From Smittia aterrima (lineage: Eukaryota > Arthropoda > Insecta > Diptera > Chironomidae), in assembly GCA_033063855.1 (NCBI GenBank), contig CP093829.1, positions 17,391,537 to 17,455,536 on the forward strand: a stretch of DNA of 64,000 nucleotides, given 5' to 3'. Below are positions 10,177 to 23,600 of the stretch, in pieces. The notes under the pieces were generated by a model. It was not told the DNA's origin. It did no database searches and saw only the letters and a list, made by a program, of their open reading frames with translations. The position numbers and the translations under genes are program-made. Each line of letters starts with the position of its first letter. The stretch's first letter is position 1.

Positions 10177-13100
10177 AGAAGTGAAAATGGAAAATGACAT
10201 TTAATTTATTGTAAAGTTTTCCCATTTGATTTGAAATTAAATATTTTTAATGAGATGAAACTGCGGCATACCGCGTCGAAGTCAATTAAATTTTAATTTA
10301 CATTCCGATAAAGACAGAACAAAAACAAAAGCAACTCAATAAATTGTGAGCTTCAAATTACAAAATTAATCAAGTCTAATGAGTCAAGGGGCTTCTCTCT
10401 CGAAACAATGGCTGACGATATGATCTTTCGTTTGACTCATTGTTAGATGGCTTTATTCACTCCACGGCAATCAAAGATCATAGAGATAAAACTCGTCGTC
10501 GTCGCAACAACATTGACGGAGCATTAACACTAATCAGAAGTTGGAAGCGACATGAATTCACAAGAGTATCGTGTCGCCACTCGTTCCTCGTTGTCTCGAA
10601 GAAGATCGTTAGCAGAATCAAATTTCCAACCGAGAAGCGAGTAAGGTTTAATCTGCTGTTAACACTTTTCTTTAATGTGAATCACGACATTGTCATAAAC
10701 ATAATTTCCATCCCGTTGCCATTTCATGCGGATTTCTTCAACTTTCTTTACTTCGAACCAACCCAATCAGTATCAACATTGTCGTCATCAGATGTGTGGG
10801 AGCGAGTGGAAACGATTTGGAATTAAAAATTCATTCTCATTCGTTACGCGAGATTAAAATTGAGTCACTAACTTCATTTTGTGAGAAGTGCCGAGGAGAA
10901 AATCGTCTCCATCAATTCTCCTCGACAAATTACGCAAAGAAAAAGTCGACAAAGTCAGCAGGATCAACGGCACGCATCAATAATCATACATCTCAATTTC
11001 CGAACGCCGTTGAGAGAGGAGCAAAGAGAAAGATTGGGAAAATTATCATTTTAAATGAGCAGAGAAATAGCGAGAACGTCTTGGGAGAAGTAATGAAGGC
11101 AATCAAGGCAAGAAAAGTCATCACCTGCGACCAGGAGAAAGTTTCATTCTTTTTTTTTTGTTCGCCTCAAGTGTTTTCAGGACTTTTCCGCAAACTTTAA
11201 CGACGAAAGCGCTTGTTGTAAGCATCAGGGACGTCGTGTCGTTTCAAAGTTCTGCCAGAGCTGGGGAATACGTGAGTTGATCTCTAGCGAGCATGTTCAT
11301 TATGCCTTCCAGGTGGATGAAAACTCGAGAAACGCTAAGCAGGAAAGTAGAAGATTCCCATTAAGCGTCGTAATGATGAGTGCTCGAGACCATTACGAAA
11401 GTCGTGTTTAATGACTTCCATGTACACATTTAACATCTTCGAGAAGTTTTCCTGCCTTGAAGTTTACATTACACAGCACAGAACGTTAATAGTTCCCCGC
11501 AACGCCTTTACCAGCTTGTTACAACGCACACACCCCGCAGTCACTTTAACCTTCTTAAAGTCGAGAGAGCGGGTGGAACTTTTATTACTTTTGCTTAAGA
11601 AGAAATAGTGCGATAGTAAACGATCGACATGGTGAGGCGGCAACGTTAGTTTTTCTAATTTCGTCGACTCATAAATCATAAGAAGTGGCCCCCGAAAAAG
11701 CAAATAAAATCAACGTCGTCTTAAGCCAGGGTCACCAAGGCAGACAACCTATTGAGCACGCAACAATAATAACATTAGACGCACTCGTCTTGCAATTTTC
11801 TCTTAATGAAAACTCATAAATAAGCGCTCGACTCATAATTTATAGTTCTTGTTATTATTTGCGGAAATACGAAGAAAAACTTTTTTCTCCGGATGAGCGT
11901 GAGCAGTGGTGAAAGTTGGCAAAAGGAAAAAAAAGTTTTTCGGACGAGAACAGACAAGCTCTTCCAATTTGTGAAATTTCTTCATTCATCGACGATCCGA
12001 ATTATTTATTCCTTGGGGCTTAGAGTTGTTCGTCATTGCTCAGCTGTGTTCAAGCTTCAACTTTAGAGAACATTTTGCCTTTTTTTGTGTTGTTGTTGAC
12101 TTTCATCCAACTCATTTGGGGTAATGAGCTTATTGGTCCTCTCAATCGACTTCAAGTGTTTTCGTTACTGTCCCCGTCGACGAAGCAGGCAAACAGGCGA
12201 CCTAGGATCGAATGAAGATTGATAGCCGTCAGAAGTAATTAATGTTAGAGTATTAGAAAAGGTTTTTTTTTTGCTAGCCCTCGGGTGACGTGTCTGTCTT
12301 CTCATTGAAGACAGAGAGGAGAAGGAGAAAGTTAGCCATTAAATTTTTGATAACGTAAACAGCCATAAAAAATCTAATTCAAACATTTATTAGATGTAAA
12401 CAACAACGTTAATTTCGAGGGTCTTCTTCAATCCTCCAACAACCGAGTCCGATCGGCCCCTTAAGGCCAGAAAACTATTTCGAGTGGAAAAACGGTAAGA
12501 CGCCGTCGAGTCAGTCAATATTGATTCTCCACAGCATAATAAAAATACCAAAAAACCGACGATAAACAGAGCAAGTGGTGAAGGGAAAACTAACTTTCGA
12601 TAAAGATTGAGAAAACTTTCGCCTTCGTTCTGATGCAACTCAACTTAACAACAGAAATTTAAGTCTCGTGATAAGGCAGAAAAGAGGAAAAAGCTGTGAG
12701 GCTTCTATTTTTAAACTTTTCTTCGCTCTCTCTGAATTTCCCTTATAATCAGTTCGCTTTCCCTTTTTTCCCCCCGTCTCTCCGTTGAATGAGCCCAAAG
12801 CTGTGTTGGTGACTCTAGTAGGAAAATGTAGACATTCTCTGCTTGAAGGATGGGGTGGGAGTCCGACAGAATCTTGTTTAGTTTCCGCCGTCGTCTACCG
12901 TTCATGTTGTTGGTGTTGGTGAACATCGTCGCTTCCATCATGAAAGAAATCCTTCTTCATCTGACGCAAAAGTGGTTTGAGTTGAGCTCCCGGTGTTCGA
13001 TAAAACTCGGGCAAAACGAGAGAGAAGAACTCTACAGCGGATGATAACAAATTTCAAATCAGATTATGGAAATTTATTATTTTCAAAGAAACCGCGGGAA

Positions 13101-15339
13101 TTAGACATTCCATAGCAAATAGGAAGTGGCAGTTGAATCCTTTACGACGCGGGAAGGGATTAAAATTACAAAGTTTCGCCCTCGACATTAAACGATTCTG
13201 CGATAAATATGAAAAAGTCGTCAAGAAGTTCTTTCACTAAAACATTTTTCTTTTTAAATTACGACTTGAGGTAAACTTTTCGTTTAATAAAGTTGTTGAG
13301 CTTGAGGGAGAAACTTGCTGAGATATTAAAGAACAATCGTAATTAAAACCGACAGTTTATGTTAAATTCTGTCGTCGAAAGTTTTTCTTTTCCTCTTCCT
13401 TGTTGCTTAGTTATGAAATATTTTCTTGAAGAAACGAAACGATGGTCGTTGTCAATCCCTTTCACTTCCAACATGTCCGAAAGGTCATTCGTTCATCTTT
13501 AGTTGACACTTTTATGAACCTTTCTCCATAGTGAATTTGCTTTCATCGCAAGACAGGGTTTTCGATAGAAAAGAAGAATCTTTCGTCGAGTGAAATTGGG
13601 AAGAAAAAAAAAAGTTTTATGAAGTATGTGGAGAGAGAGCGAGTGAGTTTGAGTTACGAACAATGCGAAGTCGAATAGCTTCGCAACCCAAAATCTTTTT
13701 CTCCTCCTCTTCAGGGGTCCGATCCTCTTTCTGCTTCCAACGTCTCCAAAAACAACAAGGCAAGCAGCAACAACAAGTGTTATATTTATGCTATGTAAAT
13801 ATCCATAATTCTTATACAGAAATATCTGCGATGACATGGAAAAAGGAAGATGAAGAAGAGTGAAAAGATTTCTTTTTCTTTTCTCTCGCCTTTATCTCGC
13901 TCGTTCCATCCGAAAGGAAGAAAATTGCGGAGGCGAAAGAAAAAGTGAAAAAATCGATGATGTTATTCAAATAAAGCTGAAGTATCATTATGAACAGGCA
14001 AAAATATGATGAGTCGATGGGTGTGAGTAAAAAACATTGTATCCATCCCTTAATGTCTGGCAGTGTCATTTTTTTCAAATATTTTCATTTGCACTTCTGT
14101 TTGATGAAGAGTCGGAATCAGAGAAATGGAATCTGTGGAGCGGGAAAAACGTTTCCATCTTCAGCAAACACATAAAGAATGAATGGGAAAATCAGGAGAT
14201 GTGGCGAAAGGCGGAAGGGAAAAGCGTTTTTCTTCCTCTCGAAGGAGGAGGCTGGAAACGTTTCGCGAAGACATAAATCAAAGAGAAGAAAAAGTAAGAC
14301 GTAAGAGAAATTAAAACCAAAAGAAGCTTTCGCAATTTGTGGATTACAAAAGGAAAAATTATTTCTTTTCCCTTTTTCACTCTGTCGAGTTTTCTTGTTT
14401 TCAACTAAAGACGGAATGAGCCCGAGGGCGTTGTGCGTGTATGAGCTTGAAGCTTCTTTTTTTCATTCTCTTTCTTCGTCGAGCATTATTCAAGAGTAAT
14501 TAAAAAAGTCATAAATTCCAGCAGCACATTTTTATTATGCAAGGCAAGGGAAAGCCTTCAGAGATTTCCCTTTTGTTTCATTTTATGGTCAGAAAAGGCT
14601 TTTTTATTTTGGAAAATTGAAAAGTTGCTTGAGAAGAAAATCTTTAATGAAAATTTATATTTTGTGAGTTTTTTGGCGCAGCTACCGACAAACATTAATT
14701 TCTTCATCTATAAATCATCAACTATTTTTCTTCCCCGTTCTCTTCGCATTTTCCTACTCAAAGTGAAAGTCTTCGTTGTTTGAGCGAACAAAACTTCTGG
14801 ATCTCATTAAAATTACATAAAGGTATTCCGCAAGCCATTTTTCGGGTAGGATCAAAATAAATAAATTATGTTTTAATGTTTCACGTTGTCGTATTACATA
14901 TTTTATGTTCTCCCGAATTCTATTGCAGCTTGCAGAGCTCACATAAATCTTATCGACGTTATGGGTCGAAGGAGAAGTGAAATCGTCGTCGTAAAGCGAT
15001 ATCCAATGACTAATTAAACATTTGTTAGTTGCAAAATCCGAATTTATTGCGTCAAAGAAACACTTTTATGTTTCGGACTTCAGAGACTTTCACGAAAGAT
15101 TCTAAATCATCAATGAACATTTGCTGTCGAAACAATTCACTTCTCATTCCCTTCTTTCAAATTCTTGTGATCGCAAGAAGAAATCTGAAATTTATAGCAC
15201 GAGACATCACGACAAACCGTGCTTTGCTCGACGACTCCAACTTTTCGAACAAGAAGTCAAATAAATTTCTCCCTCATCAGTGGGAGACTTGCAGAGGAAG
15301 GCAGGGAAATTCATGGCAGGTTCTTTCATGTAACATTCT

Positions 15340-15410
15340 GTAATTTTAATTATCTGAACACAGACACACGTGTCTCGATTATGTCTGGAATGTTTGAGGA
15401 TTTCAAGAGA
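15340..15410 (+). promoter_or_regulatory. Island conserved in all three copies, with palindromic E-box
   Basis: Nearly unchanged at 63603-63675 and, reversed, at 43745-43820. Its core is ACACGTGT with the E-box CACGTG at 15367-15372 (63637-63642 and 43786-43791 in the other copies). Conservation against a diverged background suggests a bHLH or bHLH-PAS type binding element. Function is inferred. Confidence 0.45.
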
Positions 15411-15442
15411 CGACAGACGGTACAGCATCAAAGTGAACAGAA

Positions 15443-15755
15443 ATTTAAATGAATTTAGAATCCAAAAGTTTATTTTATTCATTTCGTTCAATAGTTTTTC
15501 TAAATCGAGTCACTTGCCTGTCGACTTCTATCGAGTTACCACAAGAACCAAATGCTGTCAATTATCATCCTCAACATCGTAATTGGTTGTTGTTGGTAGT
15601 TTGAATGACTAGATTGCAGTGTAGGTTCCTGCAATTTCAAAACATTTTCCCTCGCAATTAAAGCATCAAGTGAACAATCTAAAAGTGTTTCTCATTCATC
15701 AGAACAGATTGAGTCAAGAGATAAATCCTTAAGTTATTTAATACCAAATCGTTTT
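15443..15755. other. Segment unique to copy 1 inside the three-copy region
   Basis: The third copy runs directly from the shared TCAAAG (near 63700) to the shared AAGTCGCAC (near 63760), and the right inverted arm has the same short form. Copy 1 instead carries about 300 bp of other sequence. No terminal inverted repeats or target duplication were recognised. Confidence 0.6.
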
Positions 15756-18700
15756 TAAGTCACACTGGATTAGTTTCGATTGTAAAACTTTACTGTCGGC
15801 TTTGCCGCGACAAAAATAGCGTTTTGTCATTCGAAAGACATAAACGGTGCATCGCACTGAGCATAAATTGCTTCTGAATGATGAACATTTTTCATAATTC
15901 CGATTTTAATAAATCTTCGCTGTTTACGGAGTAATTTCTCAGTTCGCTCTCTTCGTCTTGCTTCGTCTTCTTCGGTAATGACAAAAATAGTTTTATGACT
16001 TGAGAAAATGTTTTTCAATCTCCTTAAGATGATATTTTCTCTCATAACTTTCTCGTTTTAATGGTGTCAGAATTATTCGTGATAATCTTTATTTTTAGAA
16101 AATAATTCATAAAGAATTTCGTGTTGAACAAGCGCTCCACGAGGGCGAGGAAAAGAATTTATGACACGAGTGTCGTTCAACTGCTTTAAATATGTATCTC
16201 TCAAGATGCCAGCTACGTCTCAAGCACTTGTATCGATACTTCATTAGACTCAGTGCTTGTGATGAGACGAAGTCTTTTGAGATCAGCAAAGATATCTCAC
16301 GATTCGTGTAAGAAGAAACGAATTTGGAGTTTCGTGGCGTCAATGCGACCTTGAACCAAACGTTATCATTAATTTTCACGTTCGTTGCGAATATTTTGCA
16401 AACATTTGCTTTGATGAATAATTTGGACAGACGGCGACGCGAGAGAGAGAAGAAAATTAATATTTGCCAAAAAAAAACTAATCGTTGATTGTTTTGCTTC
16501 GCAATTCGTTGGCTGACTTTTCGAAGCGTTAATGATTTCTGTGAGTCTACAACAATATTTCATGTTGTTGGATCGCGGCGCGATTTTTTCTCGTTGCTCG
16601 TTCGTGCCATTGTTGGTTCAATAGAAAATAACAAAAAAAAGTTTAAAGTGTTCGCCTTTGTGTTTCATTTCTGGTTCTCTTGCCGCTGAACTATTGATCG
16701 CATGAACTCAACGTCACTGTGCTGACTCTTATCAGTTCAAAGGATGAAATTTACGACTATAAGCGAGAAGCTTAATTATGGAATTTCCACTCAAGAGTCG
16801 TTCACTAAATTTTGCTTTCAGTTTTACAAAAAGAAAACGAGCGATTGTCACGTTTGATTCGATTGCAGAAGTCGCTTCGACTCGAGCCGATGTCCTTGAG
16901 GTGTTTGTGTGCCGTGTTTGGACTTGAATTAACGCACTTTCAGTTGAACTGGATTCCGGCTTGAGCAAAAGATTCAAATTTATTCGCACGCACACGGCAC
17001 AGCAAGAGATTCGTCGCTTGATTACTCAACGAGAAGTTTTTGTTGTGTCTGCTGCAGGCAGCTCGGTTTGGCAGGTAGACAGGTCGGATGATGGCTGCTG
17101 TGGTTGATTAATTAAAATGTTGGAGAAATTTTGTTTTGAACAAGTGCGTGAACTTTGGATGCGCATTGACGCTTTTAATATTTATCTAATCACGAACACA
17201 AGTTGGCGATAACTTTGAATTTCTCACATGTCAAGTCTGACTTTTTGCGATAACAAAAAAAAATATTTTTTTACACTCAAAGCTTAGTCGTCGACTAGAC
17301 TGTTTCCAATTAAGTATCAGCAGCACTCGACACACACACTGAAGTCGATAGACGAACGGTAGCAGACACATAAATAGCTCGACGATGTAATTAAGGAAAT
17401 CTATCAATAATAAGATGTTTACGCTAATAAGAAGAAGATGCGAAGCAAAAAAAAATCAGTTTGTGAGTAGAATTAGAAGATCAAGCGAAACGATCAGAGT
17501 CGAACTTTTATAATCGACCAAAAGAAGCTCAAAACATTATTCTTGATTCTAATCAAATTTTAAATTTCGTGTGAGAACGAATTCGTTGATTCGGCGTCTG
17601 GTCTGAGTGTTTTCATTTTCACTCGCGTTCACTTCCTTCGATCGACCTCATCGCTGTCGATGATGAAATGTAAACAAAATTTCTGTTTCATTAATAAAAT
17701 CTTTCAGAAGTTTCTCCTCACTCATCGGAATTCGACAAGACGCGAAAGAGCGGAGAAGAATTTCGTTGCGTCGCTGATTCAATCGCAAATTTGTTTACTC
17801 GCTTAGCACGCCGCCGAAAACCTCGCGATTCTGAGACGATGCAAACCTCCAAAGAAACCCGTTTGTGTGCAGATCGAGAGTAATAAAGTTGTTCTTCTGT
17901 GCTCTCTGCACATGTTTCTGTTTGTATTATTTATTCGCCTCATTCGTACACGACTTGCTTAGCGAGAGATGGATGGATTGATGGTGGTTTCACGTATAGC
18001 GTCGTTGCCGCTGATTTTTTTGCTTTTGCATCACGCAAAACTTAAAAAATCAAACAAAAAACTGCTGAGCGTCTTTGTTGTGTGTGTTCGCTCGACAATA
18101 ATTCTTTTATGCTTTGAAATCTCGATGATCCGGATCTCGAAAGTTTCTTCTTAGATTCGCAGCGCGTGTAAGATCTCATTTTTCTTTCTCTGTGTCATGG
18201 TCATTGCTAAGTGAAACAAAGCTTCCAACACATTCCGCTAATTGGTGGTTACTGCTGTCGCTAACGAGATCAACATGCAAAGCTTTCGGGGAGTTTCTCC
18301 ATTAGGCACGACAATCAACGATTTTAAATTGAATTCGTGGGTGGAAATCCAAGCCAATCTGACTAACATTGAAGTTCAATTTGAAAAGAAGGCAAAGCGA
18401 AGAAATCGCCTAACGAAAAAAGCTTCTGTGTTCGTCTCTTGTTAAGCCAAAGCGAAACTCGACTTTGTGGCTTGAATATTCATTCTCAGATTGCACAATG
18501 TGCAATTTATGTTGTCATTAAAATGCTTTTGCTATTCATTTCAGTCGGTACTGCAAGTGAAGCGTAAGATTACTATGGTTGGCAACAATCGAAGTGATTG
18601 ACAGCTGCAATGATTAATCTGATTGAAGGATTGATGGCAAAACATCGAAAGAGAGCGCGAGCGAGTCGACTTGAAAATATTTTTGCATTGTGCAACACAT

Positions 18701-20602
18701 TGTATGGTAATTTACTTAAAGCAGTTGGAATGTTTCGCTTCGCTTTTCGGAGGAGATATATTTGCCCATTAAAACGCTATTAGATGCACTTAATGGAATC
18801 GCTCGTTGCATTTGAATCGTGATTCACCAACGAAGGTTTCAATTACACATTTCGCTGGTTGCACTTTTTCTCCCTCTCCGATGCGGCAGATTCGCTTTGA
18901 AGTCAGATTTCAAATTAAATATTTACACGGCCGCAGGCAGCTCATGCACACACTCAATTGCTCAATCAATGCGAGACAAATATTTTGAGAATTTATTAAA
19001 ATGCGCGAGGTGTTGACAAATTTAGATTGCAAGCTAATAAATCTTCCTAGTTGCACTTGACTCGTCATCGTAGCAAATTATTGTGACTATCTCTCTCATT
19101 CGCGCTCGTTGCTTTAAGTAGGAAAAAAATTCAATGACTAAGAGCAGACTCGTTGGCAAGCATACTCCGCGTCTGACACAAATGTTCGAGGTGTCGCTTG
19201 CTCATCATTTTAATTATTTTCAATTAAAAGTGTAAACATTGCTCCATTGTGTTTGGTTTTTGTGAAATCGATGCAAAGACTTTGTCGGCGACGATGACTT
19301 GACGAATAGTTTGTGTGTAGGTTGCGTTTATCTTGACGATGCTAATCCATCTTCTTGTGATTAATGCTCAGCCATTGAACAATTCCGACCTGAATAATTG
19401 AAAGCGAAGATGATCCGCTCGAAACTAATTCATTGCGTGATCTAATTAAATGAATGTGCATGTTAAGCTCGCACTTTCCATCTCGGAATTCGATGCAATT
19501 CAAATTTCACTCTTCTCGGATAATCCTCCACAGTCGTTGGACTTGTCGTCAAACCTGAAAGTCGTTTATTGAATGCAAGCAGCAAAGTGTGACTTGAGTG
19601 CAAGTGCAGAGAGAGAGAAACGTGTCGTTTTCAAATAAGTAATCCGCGCGAGTTAGCTTTGCAATTAACACTTTTTTCTCTGTTAGGCAGCAAATCAATC
19701 GACCTTCATTCTAATGAAATGAGTTTTCATGAAACTGCCGATTGATTGCCACTAAGTGGCGCATAAAATGACGTTGAGCAGTAATCTAATCGTACGAAGA
19801 GAACAAATTGCATTGATTGGCGAAGCTGTAAATCATAAATATCGAATTCATTTGACTCTTAATTACAATTAAGACCGAACACAAACGGCAGACAGAGAAG
19901 CAAAAAGTATTGCACAAGCAACCAGCAGAGCTCGATTTGCATCTGCATTTGGAAAAATGTTTCAAACGACTCCAGTGATCGCTGCAGTTTATAATTATTT
20001 GTTTGTGTCATTAATCATTTTCCGAGTTTCACGATCGCTCGCAATAAAAGTCCGCGCTTGGTCTAAACGGCTCTGAAAGATTAATTAAATTTAATGGGCA
20101 GTTTACTAGTTTGTTCCGCAGCGATGTTGAAAAATTCATTAGGTTTTGTTAGTTGAATTAAAATTATTATAAATTAATCCACCTACCACTTGCACTCGAG
20201 TATCTCGTATCGCTCGATAGTTCTCGCTTGTTGGTTGGCGAGAAATCTCAAGAAAACATGATAATTATAGACGACGACAAAAAATGAGAAATATTCAATT
20301 AAAGCTACAAGTTCAGTTCGAGTTTGGAGCACAAATTGTCGCTACGATCGAAGCTCCACGATCGACTCGTTCCCAGACTCGCAAAGCACAAAACAACTCA
20401 ATGGAATTTCTTTCCCATAAACCATTCGACAATTACACATTTCGTGAAATGCAATATCGTCGTCGTTCATTTATGGAAATTCAATCAGTGGTCCATTCAT
20501 TGTTCTTCCACCTCGAACCCGCATTCAATCGAAGATAAAAGAAGTGAACCACAAAGGCGAACAGCGAAGAGTGAAAGAACCGCGTAGAAATGCATTTAAA
20601 TT

Positions 20603-23600
20603 ACGTAGTTTCGAGGAAGGAAATCTTAACCGAGATTTGTTGAGAAAGACCTCTCACGAGAATTTGTTTTTGATGGTAATTATCCTGAGTTTGCTAAAGC
20701 TTTAGCACTGAACTATAGAAGAATCATCAAAAGCTTTCATCTCATGCCCTCTCAAGTGAATTGGCTATATCAAGAACAATGCGTAAGCAGCTTTCATCTG
20801 GAGATACAAAAAAACTCTTCAAAGTCCCTTTGATCCATGATGCAGTCGTTTCGCTGCATAACATAAATGAAGAGCACTCTCTGATAAAGTCAAAGCAAGT
20901 TTCATCAGGATTCGCAAGAACTTCAAAATAATTCATAGGCTTCTAGAGTTAGACTTCAAAGAATACATCGCGATTGTATAAAAGGATTCATCAAAGAAGA
21001 GACCTTGGAAAGCACGGAAGTTTATTTTTTTCCATTTCAATGAACTGCAGAGATGTAATCTCGAAAATAAAGAGTTGTACAGATGAAAAGGGAAATTCTT
21101 TATGACTTTGTGAAAGATCCGTCAAACTTGCTCGAGGGAATAAACTTGCATCAATGCTTTATCGACGTGGAGCAGAACGAAAGAACCTTTTCCTTTTCTC
21201 ATTAAACCTTCTAATTCACCACGGCCATAAATTTGATGCCATTTGCACAAAATCATTTACAATAACAATAATTCTTCTGCCCATAAGTTTCCGACTCAAG
21301 ATTTCTTTCTCTCTCTCTTTCGACCTGAAAGATTTATTTTGAGGAAATGGGATCGCCCGAAAGCGTTATTTGCTTCATCGCATTACTTTTATTGAAACTA
21401 AGAAAAGAAGGAAAATTGGAACTCGAGGAGATGATCATCGGATGTTGAATGCTTATAAGGCCAACTCTTCTCCTCTGTTAGCTTCTTTAAATGGGCAGCA
21501 GCCCGGAAAGCCCCGAAGGGAAATTATTTATGCGTTTTAATGCTACTGCTGCTCAATATTTATTTTGCGTGTAGGATTGGTAGGACGTTACCACATAATC
21601 TTCATAATATCGTACAGAGACTTCTCCCATGGAAAACGGAAAACAATGGCAAGAAGTGAGTAAGTGAGAGAGAAAGCCTTTATCTTGAAAGGCAAAATAT
21701 GTTTTCACAAATCTCTGATACCACTTCCTCGTAAATTGCAAATACAATATTGCGGCAAGCGAGAGAAACACAGCAGTTACTTGCAATGGTGTTTTTTATG
21801 GTATATTGTGATGTAGATTGGGCCCTGCCGAGCCAATAGTTTCCATACAAAGCAATTTACTAGCAGCGTTTAAGATAAACTTGAAATCACCGTCGAGGCT
21901 AAAAATGCAGTTTGTTCTCGTCGCTTTATAGTTGCAAAGATAAAAATATTGTAAAGACTATCATTTTTATCAGAAAAGATAACCTCAGAAGCTCATTTGC
22001 TTTACTGCCTTACGTTGAAGAGTTTAAAGCTTAAGCTCATTCTCTCGATTCCACAGACAACAGTAGCTTCACAATTGAATATCAACGTCAACAGTTTACT
22101 TTAATTTTCAGATCAGTTATTCTCTTGGCTACAGACTTTTCACTCGTTTTCTTCAAATTGAATATTTTGCTTCTGCACTAGAATTAGAAAATCTATTAGA
22201 GATTTTCAAAACGAAGGCAAAGCGAGCGATGAAAACAATTTTGTGCAATTGCACTTTGCAATTACATTCGGAGAGTCTAAAGTGTTACAAAAACTACGTT
22301 ATTATTTCTATAATTCGACTGTGCAGTGCAATTGCTATTGCCTCTACGTCTCTCTTGCTTTTTTTTCTCAGTAGAGATTATTTATGTGCTGTTAGCTGTT
22401 AGATTAATGATAGCTGCAATTTGGTGTTATTGCTCTTTTCACCAGATCTCCGATTGCGCTCTTTCTTCATTATACGTGCGAGTCTCGGCTTCGCAGTTCA
22501 GCTCGCCTTTCCTTTCCACGAAAAAAATTAATGCTGCATTGACGGCTTTGTAATTAGCCCAGGCTGTGTGAGAGAGAAAGAACGAACGAAAGATAAACAT
22601 TCATGCATCCAGCGTTTGTGCTTTATCTGCCGATTTTACCGAGAAATTTTAATTGAAAAGCAGCGAAAGCATTAATTATAGTTTATTATCCTCATGCATT
22701 CCTGTGCCTCGCTTCGCCGCGTTCTCTCGGCGCGCGATAACGCTTGTCTAGATTTTCCAATTCGATGAGCAAAAAGTTTTTTTATTTGCTTCTTCCGTAC
22801 GCTTGCCATAAAAACAAGTCGTAAAGCTCAGCTTGACGAGGAAAACTCCCTGCTACCAACACAGACGGAGAGAGAGCGTAGTCGAGTCGAGGAAAAAAGG
22901 AAAACACATAAGAAAATATAAGAAAAGTGAAAGGAAAATGTCTTTCACAAGGTCAAATTGTGAATGAAGCCCCGAATGGAAAATTTTACAACGATAATTC
23001 CCTTAAGAAAGTCTCTCGGCTACTGCTTGCTCTTATCTCTTATATCAACAAGGATAATCATATCACGCTTCGCCATTAAACTTTCTGCATTAAAGGAAAA
23101 CTTAAATTACATTCACTCCAACGTTATCAACAACCGAGAGCGAGGAAATCTGATTCCGTTTCAATGAGTCGTTCTCTCCCAAAAACGTACACAATCAAAT
23201 GAAATTCCCAAGTTAGAGCGAGCCTTAAAATTATTGATATTTTCCATCGAACGCCCACGCACATTGTGAGATCCTCAAGCAAAAAGCTTACGAATGTGTT
23301 TTATCCTACGAAAGAAAATTTACTACATCGAACCTTTCACGACGAACGAACGACGCAGCTTTTACGCATCGAACACTTTTCTGTTGTGTCTGCCTCGGTC
23401 CTTTGCCGTATATCATGACTAATTTATGTGCATTACATTTGCAGAACAATAGTATAGCTTTTCTTATAACGGAACAATATGCGAAGCGGTGTAAGGATTT
23501 CATGAGCCATAAAAATATTTTCCTTTGTATGACGACAAAGGAAGTTTCCTTCGCATTGCTAATTAGACTTTAAACGTTTGCAGTTCTCCCCTCTTTGTCA

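Larger units (their letters stand above)
10177..15998 (+). repeat. Direct duplication, copy 1 (mate 58301-64000)
   Basis: About 5.8 kb that aligns in the same orientation with 58301-64000. Examples of matched blocks are 10185-10310, 10648-10720, 11812-11861, 13751-13840, 13975-14005, 14803-14960 and 15340-15410. Between these blocks the copies differ by many substitutions and indels, so identity is uneven. No shared reading frame survives, so the duplicated content is noncoding. The match begins opposite the first base after the gap and ends opposite the last base of the window, so true borders are unknown. Confidence 0.9.
14803..20602 (+). repeat. Inverted duplication, left arm (mate 34588-44315)
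   Basis: The reverse complement of this stretch is found at 34588-44315. Two blocks are almost identical: 16563-17990 with 39964-41391, and 19201-20602 with 34588-35990. Only a few substitutions were seen in the parts compared (for example one near 20530). The block 14803-15440 matches 43735-44315 closely, and 15440-16562 matches more loosely. The middle, 17991-19200, has no clear mate. Left of 14803 the match to the right arm stops, while the match to the third copy continues. This suggests the right arm is the derived one. Confidence 0.93.

Noticed and set aside
10440..10826. 128-residue frame resembling one at 58592-58798
   Set aside because: Frame is shifted and restored by indels between the copies and lacks an ATG start, so DNA similarity explains it.
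15029..15343. Reading frame similar to one at 43577-44089 and repeated in copy 3
   Set aside because: Indels between copies break the frame (after KFLPHQ), while the DNA match continues in another frame. This is noncoding conservation.
16732..16995. 87-residue frame matching 40958-41221
   Set aside because: Again inside a near-identical block; no ATG-led gene structure and no recognisable domain.
20284..20538. 84-residue frame preserved perfectly at 34652-34906
   Set aside because: The two places lie in near-identical inverted blocks, so every frame is preserved. No family features, no codon signal and no splice context were seen.
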